DNA of 64,000 bases from Solwaraspora sp. WMMD791 (GCF_029581195.1 NZ_CP120737.1:3263001-3327000); one strand, 5' to 3'; positions 42,966 through 51,616 are shown, numbered from the stretch's first letter. Notes: generated by a model not told the origin, from the letters alone. Numbers and translations are program-made.

Positions 42966-43154
42966 ATGCACACCGAGACCGCCACCACCAAGACCGACGA
43001 CATCGTCGAGCTCGTCGCCGGCTACGAGACCTACCTCGGCGACAGCGAGGACCTGGACGTCTCCGCCGTCGCGGACGCTCCGGCCACCACCTGGTACTGC
43101 GCCAGCGCGGCGGTCAGCTTCCTGACCGCGGTCACCTACGAGGCGACCTGCTGA
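42966..43154 (+). CDS. lanA1: Class V lanthipeptide precursor 1
   Basis: A 62-aa precursor peptide. The leader (about residues 1-38) has the block DIVELVAGYETYL and an acidic part ending VSAVADAP; the core begins around ATTWYC and ends in a C-terminal Cys. Compared with the second precursor the segments AGYETY, DVSAV and DAPATTW-x-CA are conserved. The core has two Cys, two Ser and several Thr. Thr at -5 from the terminal Cys (TYEATC) fits the AviMeCys ring of lexapeptide. A strong AAGGAG lies before ATG 42966. Confidence 0.85.
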   Translation: MHTETATTKTDDIVELVAGYETYLGDSEDLDVSAVADAPATTWYCASAAVSFLTAVTYEATC

Positions 43155-43172
43155 CCCGTACCCCCCGATCGA

Positions 43173-43193
43173 CGTCCGCCACCGTGGCGGACG
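43173..43193 (+). promoter_or_regulatory. Hairpin between precursor genes
   Basis: CGTCCGCCAC and GTGGCGGACG are perfect arms (43173-43182 with 43184-43193). It lies 18 bp after the first precursor stop and 31 bp before the next start. It may stabilise the upstream mRNA or act as a weak terminator. Confidence 0.55.
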
Positions 43194-43224
43194 CGGCAGA
43201 AACACCATCCACAAAGGAGGAACG

Positions 43225-43413
43225 ATGCAGGACAAGGCGAACGACATCGAGGAACTGCTCGCCGGCTACGAGACGTACAGCACCGCCGAGGACATCGACG
43301 TGTCGGCCGTCTCGGACGCCCCCGCCACCACCTGGGGCTGCGCCGCCGTCACCGCCGGCATCAGCTGGATGAGCGGCCAGGTCGTGTCGAAGACCATCGA
43401 CGACGGCTGCTGA
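43225..43413 (+). CDS. lanA2: Class V lanthipeptide precursor 2
   Basis: A 62-aa precursor with leader block DIEELLAGYETYS and VSAVSDAPATTWGCA at the leader/core junction. The core continues with Ala/Val/Ser/Thr-rich sequence and ends KTIDDGC: Thr again at -5 from the terminal Cys. Its core after TTW is 25 residues against 19 in precursor 1, so it makes a longer product. AAAGGAGG precedes ATG 43225. A perfect hairpin follows at 43431. Confidence 0.87.
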   Translation: MQDKANDIEELLAGYETYSTAEDIDVSAVSDAPATTWGCAAVTAGISWMSGQVVSKTIDDGC

Positions 43414-43430
43414 GCACCGCCCCGTCCCTT

Positions 43431-43465
43431 CAGCGGTGGGCCGGTGCCGTACCGGCCCACCGCTG
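43431..43465 (+). terminator. Strong hairpin after second precursor
   Basis: A perfect 15-bp stem (CAGCGGTGGGCCGGT with its complement at 43451-43465, loop GCCGT), 18 bp after the lanA2 stop and 28 bp before the methyltransferase. It probably terminates most transcripts so that precursors exceed the enzymes. Confidence 0.82.
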
Positions 43466-43492
43466 GGCCCGACACCCCGTGAGGACGCCCCC

Positions 43493-44509
43493 ATGACTGA
43501 GCTCGCGCCGTTCCAGCAACTGTTGACCATGACCGACCTTCTGGTCCCGGCCGCCGTGCGCGCGGCGGCGACGCTCGGGATCGCCGACCACATCGCGGGC
43601 GGCGCCACCACACCGGACGAGATCGCCCGGCGCGCCGGGTCCGTCCCCGACGTGACCGCCACGTTGCTGCGCTATCTCGCCGAGATCGGGCTGCTCGACC
43701 GCGACGACGACGACACCTACGCCCTGACGCCACTGGCCGAACCGCTGCGCACCGACCATCCGCAGAGTGTCCGCACGATGCTGCGCAACGACGGCATGAT
43801 CGGTGGCAGCACCCTGGCGCTGCTGCGCCTTGACCACACCGTACGGACCGGTCGGCCCGGCTACGCCGCCGAGTACGGCCGGGACTACTGGGAGGCCGTG
43901 AACCACGACCCGGCGTTCGACGCCGAATGGCAGGAGCAGGCCGCCGCGGCGGACCGGGCCGCCGGACAGGCGCTGGCCTGGGACGCCGGCACGGTGGTCA
44001 CCGGGTACGACTGGAGCACCGTCGACAGCTTCGTCGACGTCGGCGGACACCTGGGCAGCCTGACGCTGGCGCTGGTCCGCGCCCACCCGCACCTGCGTGG
44101 CACCCTGGTCGACCTGCGCAACGTCTCGACACAGGCCGGCCGCCGGTTCGCCCGCAGCGAGGTCGCCGACCGGCTGCGAGCGATCGAGGGCAGCTTCTTC
44201 GACCCGCTGCCCGCCGGTCACGACGTCTACCTGCTGTCGGCGATCCTGGCCGACTGGTCCGACGACGAGGCCGTACTGATCCTCAAGCGCTGCCGCGAGG
44301 CCGCCGGCGACCGGGGCGCGGTGCTGGTCGCCGACATCGCGATGCCGATCAGCGGGCCCGGCGCGGAGCTGCAGTTGCGCTCGATGATGCCCGCCCCGGC
44401 CCGCAGCGCCGCACAGATCGAGGAGCTGGCGGCGGCGGCCGGGCTACGGCTGTCCTGGCGCGGCCCCGGCACCGCCGTACGGACCCTGCTCGAGTTCACC
44501 ACCGCCTGA
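43493..44509 (+). CDS. SAM-dependent methyltransferase (LanM-type, LxmM-like)
   Basis: A 338-aa methyltransferase with the N-terminal dimerisation winged helix (ADHIAGGATTPDEIARRAG) and a C-terminal SAM domain (VDVGGHLGSLTLALV as motif I, GSFFDPLPAGHDVYLLSAILADW). Its fold is of the plant-type O-methyltransferase family, but in lexapeptide-like clusters a comparable enzyme N,N-dimethylates the N-terminus of the core. ATG 43493. It starts a run of overlapping genes to the end of the cluster. Confidence 0.82.
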   Translation: MTELAPFQQLLTMTDLLVPAAVRAAATLGIADHIAGGATTPDEIARRAGSVPDVTATLLRYLAEIGLLDRDDDDTYALTPLAEPLRTDHPQSVRTMLRNDGMIGGSTLALLRLDHTVRTGRPGYAAEYGRDYWEAVNHDPAFDAEWQEQAAAADRAAGQALAWDAGTVVTGYDWSTVDSFVDVGGHLGSLTLALVRAHPHLRGTLVDLRNVSTQAGRRFARSEVADRLRAIEGSFFDPLPAGHDVYLLSAILADWSDDEAVLILKRCREAAGDRGAVLVADIAMPISGPGAELQLRSMMPAPARSAAQIEELAAAAGLRLSWRGPGTAVRTLLEFTTA

Positions 44510-44539
44510 CGACGAGCCTGCCGAACGGAGGGATCCATC

Positions 44540-46384
44540 GTGAACACCTCAGGACACCCGACGAACCCGCCGCCGGAGCGTCAGCTGCGGCTGCTGCGGG
44601 ACATGGCCACCCGGCATCCGCTCGCCATCACGGTCATCGGTGCGCTGGCGCTGCTGGCGACCGCGGGCACGCTGGCGTTGCCGTGGGCGGTGGGTCAGCT
44701 GATCGCGAACCTCGGTCAGGGTGAGACCGCCCGCTGGACGACGCTGATGATCGCCTTCGGGCTCGGCTCGGCGCTGGCCAACACCCTGGCAACCTTCCTG
44801 CTCTCCCGGCTCGGCCAGCAGATGATCTGCCGGCTGCGGGTGCGGACCATGGGCCACGTACTGCGGCTGCCACTGGCCGACGTCCGCCGGGAGGGCAGCG
44901 GCAACCTCGTCTCCCGGATCACCGCAGACACCTCCCGGATCAAGAAACTGATCGACGTGGGCCCGATCCAGCTGCCCATCGCCGGCCTCACGGTCGTCGG
45001 CACGCTGGTGATCATGGGCCTGCTGGACTGGCGCCTGCTCGTGGTGACCGTCGGCGCCTTCCTCGTCGCGGCCGCCCTGATCGTGCTGGTCGTCAAACGG
45101 CTGCGACGCAGCTACGTGGCGGTGCAGGAGAGCACCGGCACGCTCGCCCAGCGCTTCGCGGCGGCGGTCGACGCGGTCAAGGTGATCAAGACGTACCGGG
45201 CAGAGCGGAGCGTCACCACCGACCTGGCCGAGAACGCCACGACGGTGGCCCGCCGGGAGATCGACGCGGCCCGGATGGAGGCGTTGATGACCCCGGTGGT
45301 GAACCTCGGCCAGCAGATCGCTCTCGTGGCGGTCGTCAGCACCGGTGGCGCGCGGTTGGTCGCAGGTGGACTGAGCCTGGCGGACTTCGTCTCCTTCCTG
45401 CTCTACCTGCTGCAGCTGACCGGTCCGTTCATGATGGTGGCGGCCGGGGTGACGGCATTGCGGATGGGCGCGGTGGCCCGGGACCGGTTCACCGGCCTGT
45501 TCGCGATGCCGACCGAGGAGTCGGCGGCGCCGACTGGTCTCCCCGCCACCGTCACCGACGGGTCGGCCGCACCCGCCGACAAGCTGGCCACGCCCGCCGA
45601 CAAGCTGGCCACGCCCATCGGCAGCCTGGCCGCGCCGCCCACGGCCGCCGTCCGGTTCGACCGGGTACGGTTCGGCTACGGCGCCGACCCGGTGCTGTGC
45701 GACGTCTCGTTCACGGTGCCACTGCGCGGCCTGACGGCGATGGTCGGGCTCTCCGGTGCCGGGAAGACCACCGCCGTGGAGCTGATCCAGCGCTTCGCCG
45801 ACGTCGACCGGGGCAGCATCGAGGTGCTGGGGCGCGACGTCCGGCACTGGTCGCTCGCCGAGCTGCGCGGCCGGATCGCCTACGTCGACCAGGCGGCCAG
45901 TTCGGTACAGGACACCATCCGGCGCAACCTGACCCTGGGCCGGGCCGACAACGCGTTCTCCGACGGCGAGCTGATGACCGTGCTGCAACAGGTGGGGCTG
46001 GCCGAGGAGGTCCGACGACTGCCGGACGGGCTGGACACCGTACTCGCCGGGGACGTCGACCTGTCCGGCGGTCAGCGGCAGCGGCTCGCGATCGCCCGGG
46101 CGATGCTGACCGATGCCCCGGTGGTGCTGCTCGACGAGCCGTCGTCGCATCTGGACAGCGTCAACGAAGGAAAGCTGCGCGACCTGGTCGACGAGTTGGC
46201 GGCGACCCGCGCCGTCCTGGTGGTCGCGCACCGAATCTCCACGATACGTCACGCCGACCACGTGGTGGTCCTGGAAGCCGGCGAGGTCGTCGGCCAGGGC
46301 GGGCACGACGAGCTGCTGCGTGACTGCGCCACCTACACCAACCTGGTCCACGGTCAGATGCTTGCCACGGGAGCCCACCGATGA
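44540..46384 (+). CDS. ABC exporter with fused membrane and ATPase domains
   Basis: A 614-aa half-transporter. Residues about 25-310 hold six membrane helices; about 375-605 the ATPase domain with Walker A GLSGAGKTT, signature LSGGQRQR and Walker B VVLLDEPSS. The joint (about 325-370) is an Ala/Pro/Thr-rich linker with a 21-bp direct repeat (45572-45592 and 45593-45613; ADKLATP). Presumably it exports the finished or leader-bearing peptide. GTG 44540 follows CGGAGGG. Confidence 0.88.
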   Translation: MNTSGHPTNPPPERQLRLLRDMATRHPLAITVIGALALLATAGTLALPWAVGQLIANLGQGETARWTTLMIAFGLGSALANTLATFLLSRLGQQMICRLRVRTMGHVLRLPLADVRREGSGNLVSRITADTSRIKKLIDVGPIQLPIAGLTVVGTLVIMGLLDWRLLVVTVGAFLVAAALIVLVVKRLRRSYVAVQESTGTLAQRFAAAVDAVKVIKTYRAERSVTTDLAENATTVARREIDAARMEALMTPVVNLGQQIALVAVVSTGGARLVAGGLSLADFVSFLLYLLQLTGPFMMVAAGVTALRMGAVARDRFTGLFAMPTEESAAPTGLPATVTDGSAAPADKLATPADKLATPIGSLAAPPTAAVRFDRVRFGYGADPVLCDVSFTVPLRGLTAMVGLSGAGKTTAVELIQRFADVDRGSIEVLGRDVRHWSLAELRGRIAYVDQAASSVQDTIRRNLTLGRADNAFSDGELMTVLQQVGLAEEVRRLPDGLDTVLAGDVDLSGGQRQRLAIARAMLTDAPVVLLDEPSSHLDSVNEGKLRDLVDELAATRAVLVVAHRISTIRHADHVVVLEAGEVVGQGGHDELLRDCATYTNLVHGQMLATGAHR

Positions 46385-47346
46385 CCGACTTCTCGATCAT
46401 GATGCCGTTCGCTCCGCAACGACCCGAGCAGATGCTGCCGTTCGCGGCACTCACCCAGTGGAGCCCGGCCGCCTGCCTCTGGCAGGGTCAGGGCAACGTG
46501 GGGGACACCCACATCAGTTTCGCCCACGCAGCCGCAGCCGGATTCCGGGTACCGACGGGCACCTCGGTCAACCTGATGCCCTTCCTGCACCCGTACGACG
46601 CGGCGCTGCGCGCGCAGACGTTGGCGGCGACCACCGGGAACCGCGTCGTCGCCGGGTTCGGCCCAGGCGGGGCGTCGCTGCAGCGGGGCATCCTGGGGGC
46701 ACCGTACCGCAGCCAGCTCGGCGCGGTCCGGGAGTACGTGACCGTGGTGCGTTCCCTGCTGGACACCGGCGAGGTACACCACGAGGGCGAGTACTTCACC
46801 TGCCGAATGGTGATGGCCCGCTACCCCCGACCACTCGTGGAGATCGGCCTGGGCGTGCTGCGGCCCCGGATGGCGGAGCTCGCCGGCGAGGTCGCCGACG
46901 TGGCGATCACCTGGCTGACATCCGCCGCGTACCTGCGGGAGACGCTGGTGCCCGCTCTGCGTCGGGGTGCGCAGCGGGCCGGTCGCCGTCCGCCCCGGCT
47001 GGTCGCGATCGTCCCGATGGCCCTGCGCGCCGACGGCCGCGACCCGGTCGAGTTGGCGCTGACCAGCAACTCGGGGCACATGCGACTGCCGCACTACGTG
47101 GACATGCTGCAGCGCTCCGGGATCGAAGTGGACATGGCCGCCGATCCCCGGGCCAGTGGCCGGGCGCTCGTCGACGGCGGGGCCTTCCTCTACGGCGACC
47201 GCGACGAACTCGCGGTCGCGGTCAAGGAGTTCGTCGCGGCCGGCGCCGACGAGGTGGCCTTCAACATGGCCGGCGTCTGCATGCTGTACGGGGCCCGCCG
47301 GACCCTCGGCGAGCTGGAGACGGTCCTGGAAAGTGTGGCGTCATGA
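46381..47346 (+). CDS. F420-dependent LLM-class reductase (LxmJ-like)
   Basis: A 321-aa luciferase-like (LLM) flavin/F420 enzyme: IMMPFAPQRPEQML start, GFGPGGASLQRG (F420-binding region) and the AGADEVAFNM end segment. In class V lanthipeptide clusters such an enzyme reduces Dha or Dhb to D-Ala or D-Abu. ATG 46381 overlaps the exporter stop (ATGA) and it overlaps the decarboxylase gene downstream. Confidence 0.83.
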   Translation: MTDFSIMMPFAPQRPEQMLPFAALTQWSPAACLWQGQGNVGDTHISFAHAAAAGFRVPTGTSVNLMPFLHPYDAALRAQTLAATTGNRVVAGFGPGGASLQRGILGAPYRSQLGAVREYVTVVRSLLDTGEVHHEGEYFTCRMVMARYPRPLVEIGLGVLRPRMAELAGEVADVAITWLTSAAYLRETLVPALRRGAQRAGRRPPRLVAIVPMALRADGRDPVELALTSNSGHMRLPHYVDMLQRSGIEVDMAADPRASGRALVDGGAFLYGDRDELAVAVKEFVAAGADEVAFNMAGVCMLYGARRTLGELETVLESVAS

Positions 47347-48014
47347 GCGTGCCGCCGCCCCTGGAGTTCCTGGACCCGCCGGAGCTGGCGATGCGGCGGC
47401 TGCTCTTCGTCGTCACCGGCTCGGCATCGGCCAGCACCGTGCCGACCTGGCTGAACTGGATCCGGGACACGTACCCGCGACTCGACCTGGCGGTGGTGGC
47501 GACCCGCAACGCGCTGCGGTTCGTCACCCGCGAGGCCCTTGGCCTGCGCACCAGCCACGAGGTCGTCGTCGACAGCTGGGACGACTGTGTCCGGGCCCGC
47601 CACGTCGAGCACGCCGAGTGGGCCGACGCGGTCCTGGTCTACCCGGCGACGCTGCACTTCGTCGCCCGCTTCGCCCTCGGCCTGGCCGACACCCCGACCC
47701 TGCTGGCGTTGCAGTGCACCCGCGCCGCGATCGGCCTGGCCCCGGCGCTGCCCCCGGGCGGTCTGGACAGCCCGGCGTTCCAGCGGCACTGGGCCACCCT
47801 GGCCGAGCGGGGCAACGTCGCGCTCGTTCCGCCGATGCCGGGCCGCAGTCTGACCACCGGCCGCGACGACGGCTGGGTGTGCCCGCCGTTGCCGGAGGCG
47901 TTGCGGCGGTTGGAGCAGCGCCGGCTGAGCCTGGAACCGGAACCGGAACTGGAACCGCCGGCGGCGGCGCTGGCCGGTGCCGGGTCCGCCGACGGCGGCG
48001 GGGTGACCGGATGA
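47343..48014 (+). CDS. lanD: HFCD flavoprotein cysteine decarboxylase (LanD)
   Basis: A 223-aa homo-oligomeric flavin-containing cysteine decarboxylase: LLFVVTGSASAS (flavin-binding start) and LVYPATLHFVARFALGLAD, the region corresponding to the PASANT segment of EpiD. It oxidatively decarboxylates a C-terminal Cys to give the enethiol that becomes Avi(Me)Cys. Both precursors end in Cys, as required. The C-terminus has a low-complexity EPEPELEPP segment. ATG 47343 overlaps the LLM gene. Confidence 0.85.
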   Translation: MSVPPPLEFLDPPELAMRRLLFVVTGSASASTVPTWLNWIRDTYPRLDLAVVATRNALRFVTREALGLRTSHEVVVDSWDDCVRARHVEHAEWADAVLVYPATLHFVARFALGLADTPTLLALQCTRAAIGLAPALPPGGLDSPAFQRHWATLAERGNVALVPPMPGRSLTTGRDDGWVCPPLPEALRRLEQRRLSLEPEPELEPPAAALAGAGSADGGGVTG

Positions 48015-48901
48015 GTACGGCCGTCGCCGCACCGGTCACCCGCGACTTCGGCACCGGACTGCTGCGTACGCAGGTGCGACCGCTGCCCGACGGTGGCCAC
48101 CGCTGGCACCGCCGGCCCGGCCCGCTCGCGCCCCGACCGTTCGTGCCGTCCGTCGTCGGCCTGGCCGAGCGGCTCGGCCGGTCGGACGGGTCCGCCCCGG
48201 TGCGGTGGGTCGCCGGCCGGGCGAACGGCCCGCAGCGCAGCTACGACGTACGCGGCAACCGCGCGGTGGCCGGCCGGCTGCTGCAGGACGGTCCGACCGA
48301 CGACCTCGTCGAGCTGCTGCACGGCTACGGCCGCTGTCTGCGTGCCCTGCACGCCGTCGACCCCGACGAGGTCGGGGTCGACGGCGACGGGCCGCCGCGC
48401 GGCCTGGCCCGCTTCACGACCTGGTTGGACGGTCGTGCACCACAGCCCCGGGCCGCGTACGCAGAGTCGATGCTGCGTCCCCGGCTCGGCCGTGCGGCGC
48501 TGGCCCGGCTGCGCGAGCACACCGGGCGGATCGCGGCGGCCGAGCAGGTGCTGTGCCACGGCGCACCGGGCCTCGGCGCGTTGGTGATCGCCGATCCGGG
48601 TCCGGGCGCGGACGCGTTGATCGGTGAGGACCTCTGCCGCGCACCCTGGTGGTTCGACCTCGGCTGGACCCTCGGTGAGCTGATCGAGCTGCAGTGGTAC
48701 CTCGGTGGGAACCGGTCGGCCTGGCAACGTTTGATCGATGCGCTGCTGCGCGGCTACGGGCGTGACCTCGACGACCGGTGGCGGGACACGGTGGCCCTGC
48801 GGGTGCTGCTGCACGTGCACGACTACACGGCCTACGTGGGTTGGGACGCGACGGTGTTCGACAAGTACACCGGGTTCGCCCGTTACCTGCTGTCGCGGTG
48901 A
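48011..48901 (+). CDS. Degenerate APH-like protein, LanX candidate
   Basis: A 296-aa protein with an APH-like outline whose catalytic residues are altered: the HGD triad is HGA (183-185, Asp to Ala) within CHGAPGLGALVI, and the DWE/DxD position reads GED (205-207). FDLGWTLGELIELQWYLGG matches the C-terminal APH lobe. It is therefore likely a pseudokinase or repurposed scaffold/cyclase. In lexapeptide-type clusters a third component (LanX) is needed with LanK and LanY; this gene is the best candidate by position and size. ATG 48011 overlaps the decarboxylase. Confidence 0.65.
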   Translation: MSTAVAAPVTRDFGTGLLRTQVRPLPDGGHRWHRRPGPLAPRPFVPSVVGLAERLGRSDGSAPVRWVAGRANGPQRSYDVRGNRAVAGRLLQDGPTDDLVELLHGYGRCLRALHAVDPDEVGVDGDGPPRGLARFTTWLDGRAPQPRAAYAESMLRPRLGRAALARLREHTGRIAAAEQVLCHGAPGLGALVIADPGPGADALIGEDLCRAPWWFDLGWTLGELIELQWYLGGNRSAWQRLIDALLRGYGRDLDDRWRDTVALRVLLHVHDYTAYVGWDATVFDKYTGFARYLLSR

Positions 48902-48909
48902 GGTGTGCG

Positions 48910-51573
48910 ATGAGCGTACCGACGGGGTACCAACCGCCGCCCGTACTGCTGCGCCGCACCCTGCCGAACGGGTTGCGGGTGGTGCTGGTGGCCCACTGGC
49001 CCACCCCGCGGGCCGCGGTGAGTGTCCACTACGGCGTCGGGTTCCGCCACGAAGCGCCCGGCCAGGAAGGGCTGGCGCACCTGGTCGAACACCTGATGTT
49101 CCGGGGCAGCGCGAATCTGCCGCCGGGCAGCTTCTACGACACCCTGCACCCGCTCGGTGGGACCGCGAACGGCACCACGCACGCCGACTACACCGACTAC
49201 TTCCAGGTGGTCCCGGCGCAGGCCGTGGAGCAGGCGTTGTTCCGCGAGGCAGACCGGATGCGCGCCCCGCTGTTCACCGCCGGGGAGTTGGCCAGTCAGC
49301 TCGACGAGGTGGGCCGGGAGATCGCCGGGACGCGTGACCGCCGCCCGTACGGCGGTCTGCCGTGGCCGGGCCTGCCGGCGGTGATGTTCCGCTCCTTCGC
49401 CAACGCTCACGACGGGTACGGCGACATCGACCAGCTGCGACGGCTGACCGTCGACGACTGTGCCGCGTTCGTCGACGCCACCTACGTACCGTCGCGGGCG
49501 GTGCTGACCATCGTCGCCCCCGGCGCGCCGGAGACGGTGTGGCCGCTGGTCGAGCGACACTTCGCCGACATCCCGGACCGGCACCGGCCGACGGTGCCAT
49601 CGGAGCATGAGCCACCGGCGGCGGCGCGGCGGGTCACCCGGGTGGTGCCGGCGGTCGACCGGGCGGCGGTGGCGCTCGGCTACCGGCTGCCGGATCCGGC
49701 GCGGGCGCTGCCGGATCATCTGGCGTACCTGGTGCTGGCCCGGATGGCCAGCGGCTGGCGCGGTCCAGACGGCGCGGCACGGGCCGAGGCCGGCTGTGGC
49801 TTCTTCGGGCCGTTGGACGCCCGCGCACCGGACGCGTTGGTGGTGACTTCGGTGCTGGCGCCCCGGCAGCGCCCGGACGATTTCGTGACGGAGCTGACTG
49901 CGCGGTGGCGCCAGCTGGCCGACCCGGACCGGCTGGCGACCGCCGCCCACCGGGCCGCGACGGCCGTGGCGGCGACCTACCGCCGTACGCATGCCCGGCT
50001 GGATCAGCGGTGTCGTGCGCTGGGCCGGTTCGAGCTGCTGTTCGGCCGGGCCGAACTGGTCGACGAGCTGCCTGGGCTGATCGCGGGCACCTCCGCCGAG
50101 CGGGTCGCCCGGGCCGCCCGGGAGGTGGCGGACGCACCGGTGGCCATGCTGGTGCTCGGTCCGCCCGACGTCGCCGCCCCGTCCGCTCCGGCGGCGGTCC
50201 CGGCGGCGTTCCCGGTGGCGGTCCCGGCGGCAGGGCCGGAGGCGGAGTCGACGCCGGTCCCGCCGGTCCCGCCGGTCCCGCCGGAAACAGGGTCGACGTC
50301 GACCGACGCCGCACCGGTGACAGCTGCCCGGCTGGCCGCACGGTCGGCCGGGCACCGGTCGATGCCGGCGCTGGCCCGACCGGTTGCGCCGAGGCTCGCC
50401 GGCGCGCGGCAGGTGCGGTTGCCGACCGGACTGCGGGTGGTCGCCGTACCGGACGACCGCGCCGATCTGGTCGAGCTACGGTTGCGGGTCCCATTGGGCC
50501 CGGCCGGGTGGGGTGACCCCGGTCGCGCCGGTGACCTGCTGCGGGTGCTGGCCGCCCGGACCAGTGCCGCCGGACGGGTCGCCGCCGTCGGCGGCGAGCT
50601 GCGGCTGGGGCAGGACGGGCAGTGGGCCGACGTGGACGCCTGGGCGCCGACGGGCGGCCTGCCGGAGCTGCTGCGGGTGCTGGCGGACGTGGTGACCCCC
50701 GGTGAGCTGCCCCGGTGGCGGCCGCTGCCGGGCGACGGGCCGCCGGCCTCGCCGGCGCGGCGGATGGACGACGCGTTGCGTCGGGTCTGGGCCGGGCGGC
50801 CGCCCGTGGTCGCCGCGCCCGACGACCTGACCGCCCTGCACCGGCAGGTCTTCGTGCCGGCCGGTGCGGTCCTGGTGCTGGTGGCGCCGTTGGCGGCCGA
50901 AGCGTTGGTGGCCGAGGCGACGGCGGCGCTGGCCGACTGGCGCGGCACCGACACGGGCGGGGCGCCCGGACCCGACACGGCCGCACCGCCGCAGCTGATC
51001 GTGGTGCCCGAGCCGGAGGTCGTCGCGGACGGTGGTCAGGTGCATCTCACGCTCTGCGGCCGGGAACCGTCGGGCGGTTCCGCAGAGCCGGCCCGTTACC
51101 TCGCGACGGCGCTGCTGGGTGGGCATCCGGCGGCCCGGTTGGCGCAGCGGTGCCGCCGGCTCGGGTACGCCGACGAGGTCATGCTGGCCCGGCGCGACGT
51201 ACTGGCCGGGCACCGGCGGGCGGCGGTACGGCTGTCGGTGCCCCGGCGGCGGCTGGCGCGCTCGGTCGCCGACGTGCGGGCCGAGGTGCGGGAGCTGATC
51301 GGCGTACCGCCCACGGTGGAGGAGTTGACGACGGTCCGCCGGTACTGCGCCGCGCAGCTGTTGACGGCCTTCGACTCGCCGGCGCAGCTGGCCGACGCGC
51401 TGCGGCACACCACGGCCGCCGGGCGCGGGCTCGACTGGGTGGTACGCCGGCCGCAGCTCCTGCGTACACCCGATCCACAGCAGGTCAGCGCGGCGGTGGG
51501 TGACCTTTTCGGCGACCTGGACCACGTCGTGGTCCTCGGAGCCGGATCCGTTGATCTCGTTGACTTTCCATGA
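48910..51573 (+). CDS. Tandem M16 (insulinase-type) peptidase, LanP candidate
   Basis: An 887-aa protein with two M16-like halves. The first has the inverted zinc motif HLVEHLMF (His57, Glu60, His61) and the downstream Glu region LDEVGREI; the second (from about residue 505, VRLPTGLRVVAVPDD) lacks HxxEH, as in non-catalytic beta-type halves. A Pro/Ala-rich linker (about 415-495) joins them. No signal peptide is obvious. It is the likely leader peptidase of the cluster. It starts 9 bp after the LanX candidate stop. Its own stop lies in a 15-bp inverted repeat at 51565. Confidence 0.8.
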   Translation: MSVPTGYQPPPVLLRRTLPNGLRVVLVAHWPTPRAAVSVHYGVGFRHEAPGQEGLAHLVEHLMFRGSANLPPGSFYDTLHPLGGTANGTTHADYTDYFQVVPAQAVEQALFREADRMRAPLFTAGELASQLDEVGREIAGTRDRRPYGGLPWPGLPAVMFRSFANAHDGYGDIDQLRRLTVDDCAAFVDATYVPSRAVLTIVAPGAPETVWPLVERHFADIPDRHRPTVPSEHEPPAAARRVTRVVPAVDRAAVALGYRLPDPARALPDHLAYLVLARMASGWRGPDGAARAEAGCGFFGPLDARAPDALVVTSVLAPRQRPDDFVTELTARWRQLADPDRLATAAHRAATAVAATYRRTHARLDQRCRALGRFELLFGRAELVDELPGLIAGTSAERVARAAREVADAPVAMLVLGPPDVAAPSAPAAVPAAFPVAVPAAGPEAESTPVPPVPPVPPETGSTSTDAAPVTAARLAARSAGHRSMPALARPVAPRLAGARQVRLPTGLRVVAVPDDRADLVELRLRVPLGPAGWGDPGRAGDLLRVLAARTSAAGRVAAVGGELRLGQDGQWADVDAWAPTGGLPELLRVLADVVTPGELPRWRPLPGDGPPASPARRMDDALRRVWAGRPPVVAAPDDLTALHRQVFVPAGAVLVLVAPLAAEALVAEATAALADWRGTDTGGAPGPDTAAPPQLIVVPEPEVVADGGQVHLTLCGREPSGGSAEPARYLATALLGGHPAARLAQRCRRLGYADEVMLARRDVLAGHRRAAVRLSVPRRRLARSVADVRAEVRELIGVPPTVEELTTVRRYCAAQLLTAFDSPAQLADALRHTTAAGRGLDWVVRRPQLLRTPDPQQVSAAVGDLFGDLDHVVVLGAGSVDLVDFP

Positions 51574-51602
51574 AGGAAACTCTAGACTTTCCTTCATGGA
51601 AA
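51565..51602. promoter_or_regulatory. 15-bp perfect dyad operator
   Basis: TTTCCATGAAGGAAA (51565-51579) is repeated as its exact complement at 51588-51602 with spacer CTCTAGAC. It includes the M16 stop and lies 15 bp before the start of the membrane protein/wHTH pair, whose product is likely to bind here. Confidence 0.72.
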
Positions 51603-51616
51603 CAGAAGGAGGAGTC

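Noticed and set aside
49634-50986. 450-aa Arg/Pro-rich frame antisense to the M16 gene
   Set aside because: Extreme Arg/Pro/Ala content and full overlap with a well-supported peptidase.
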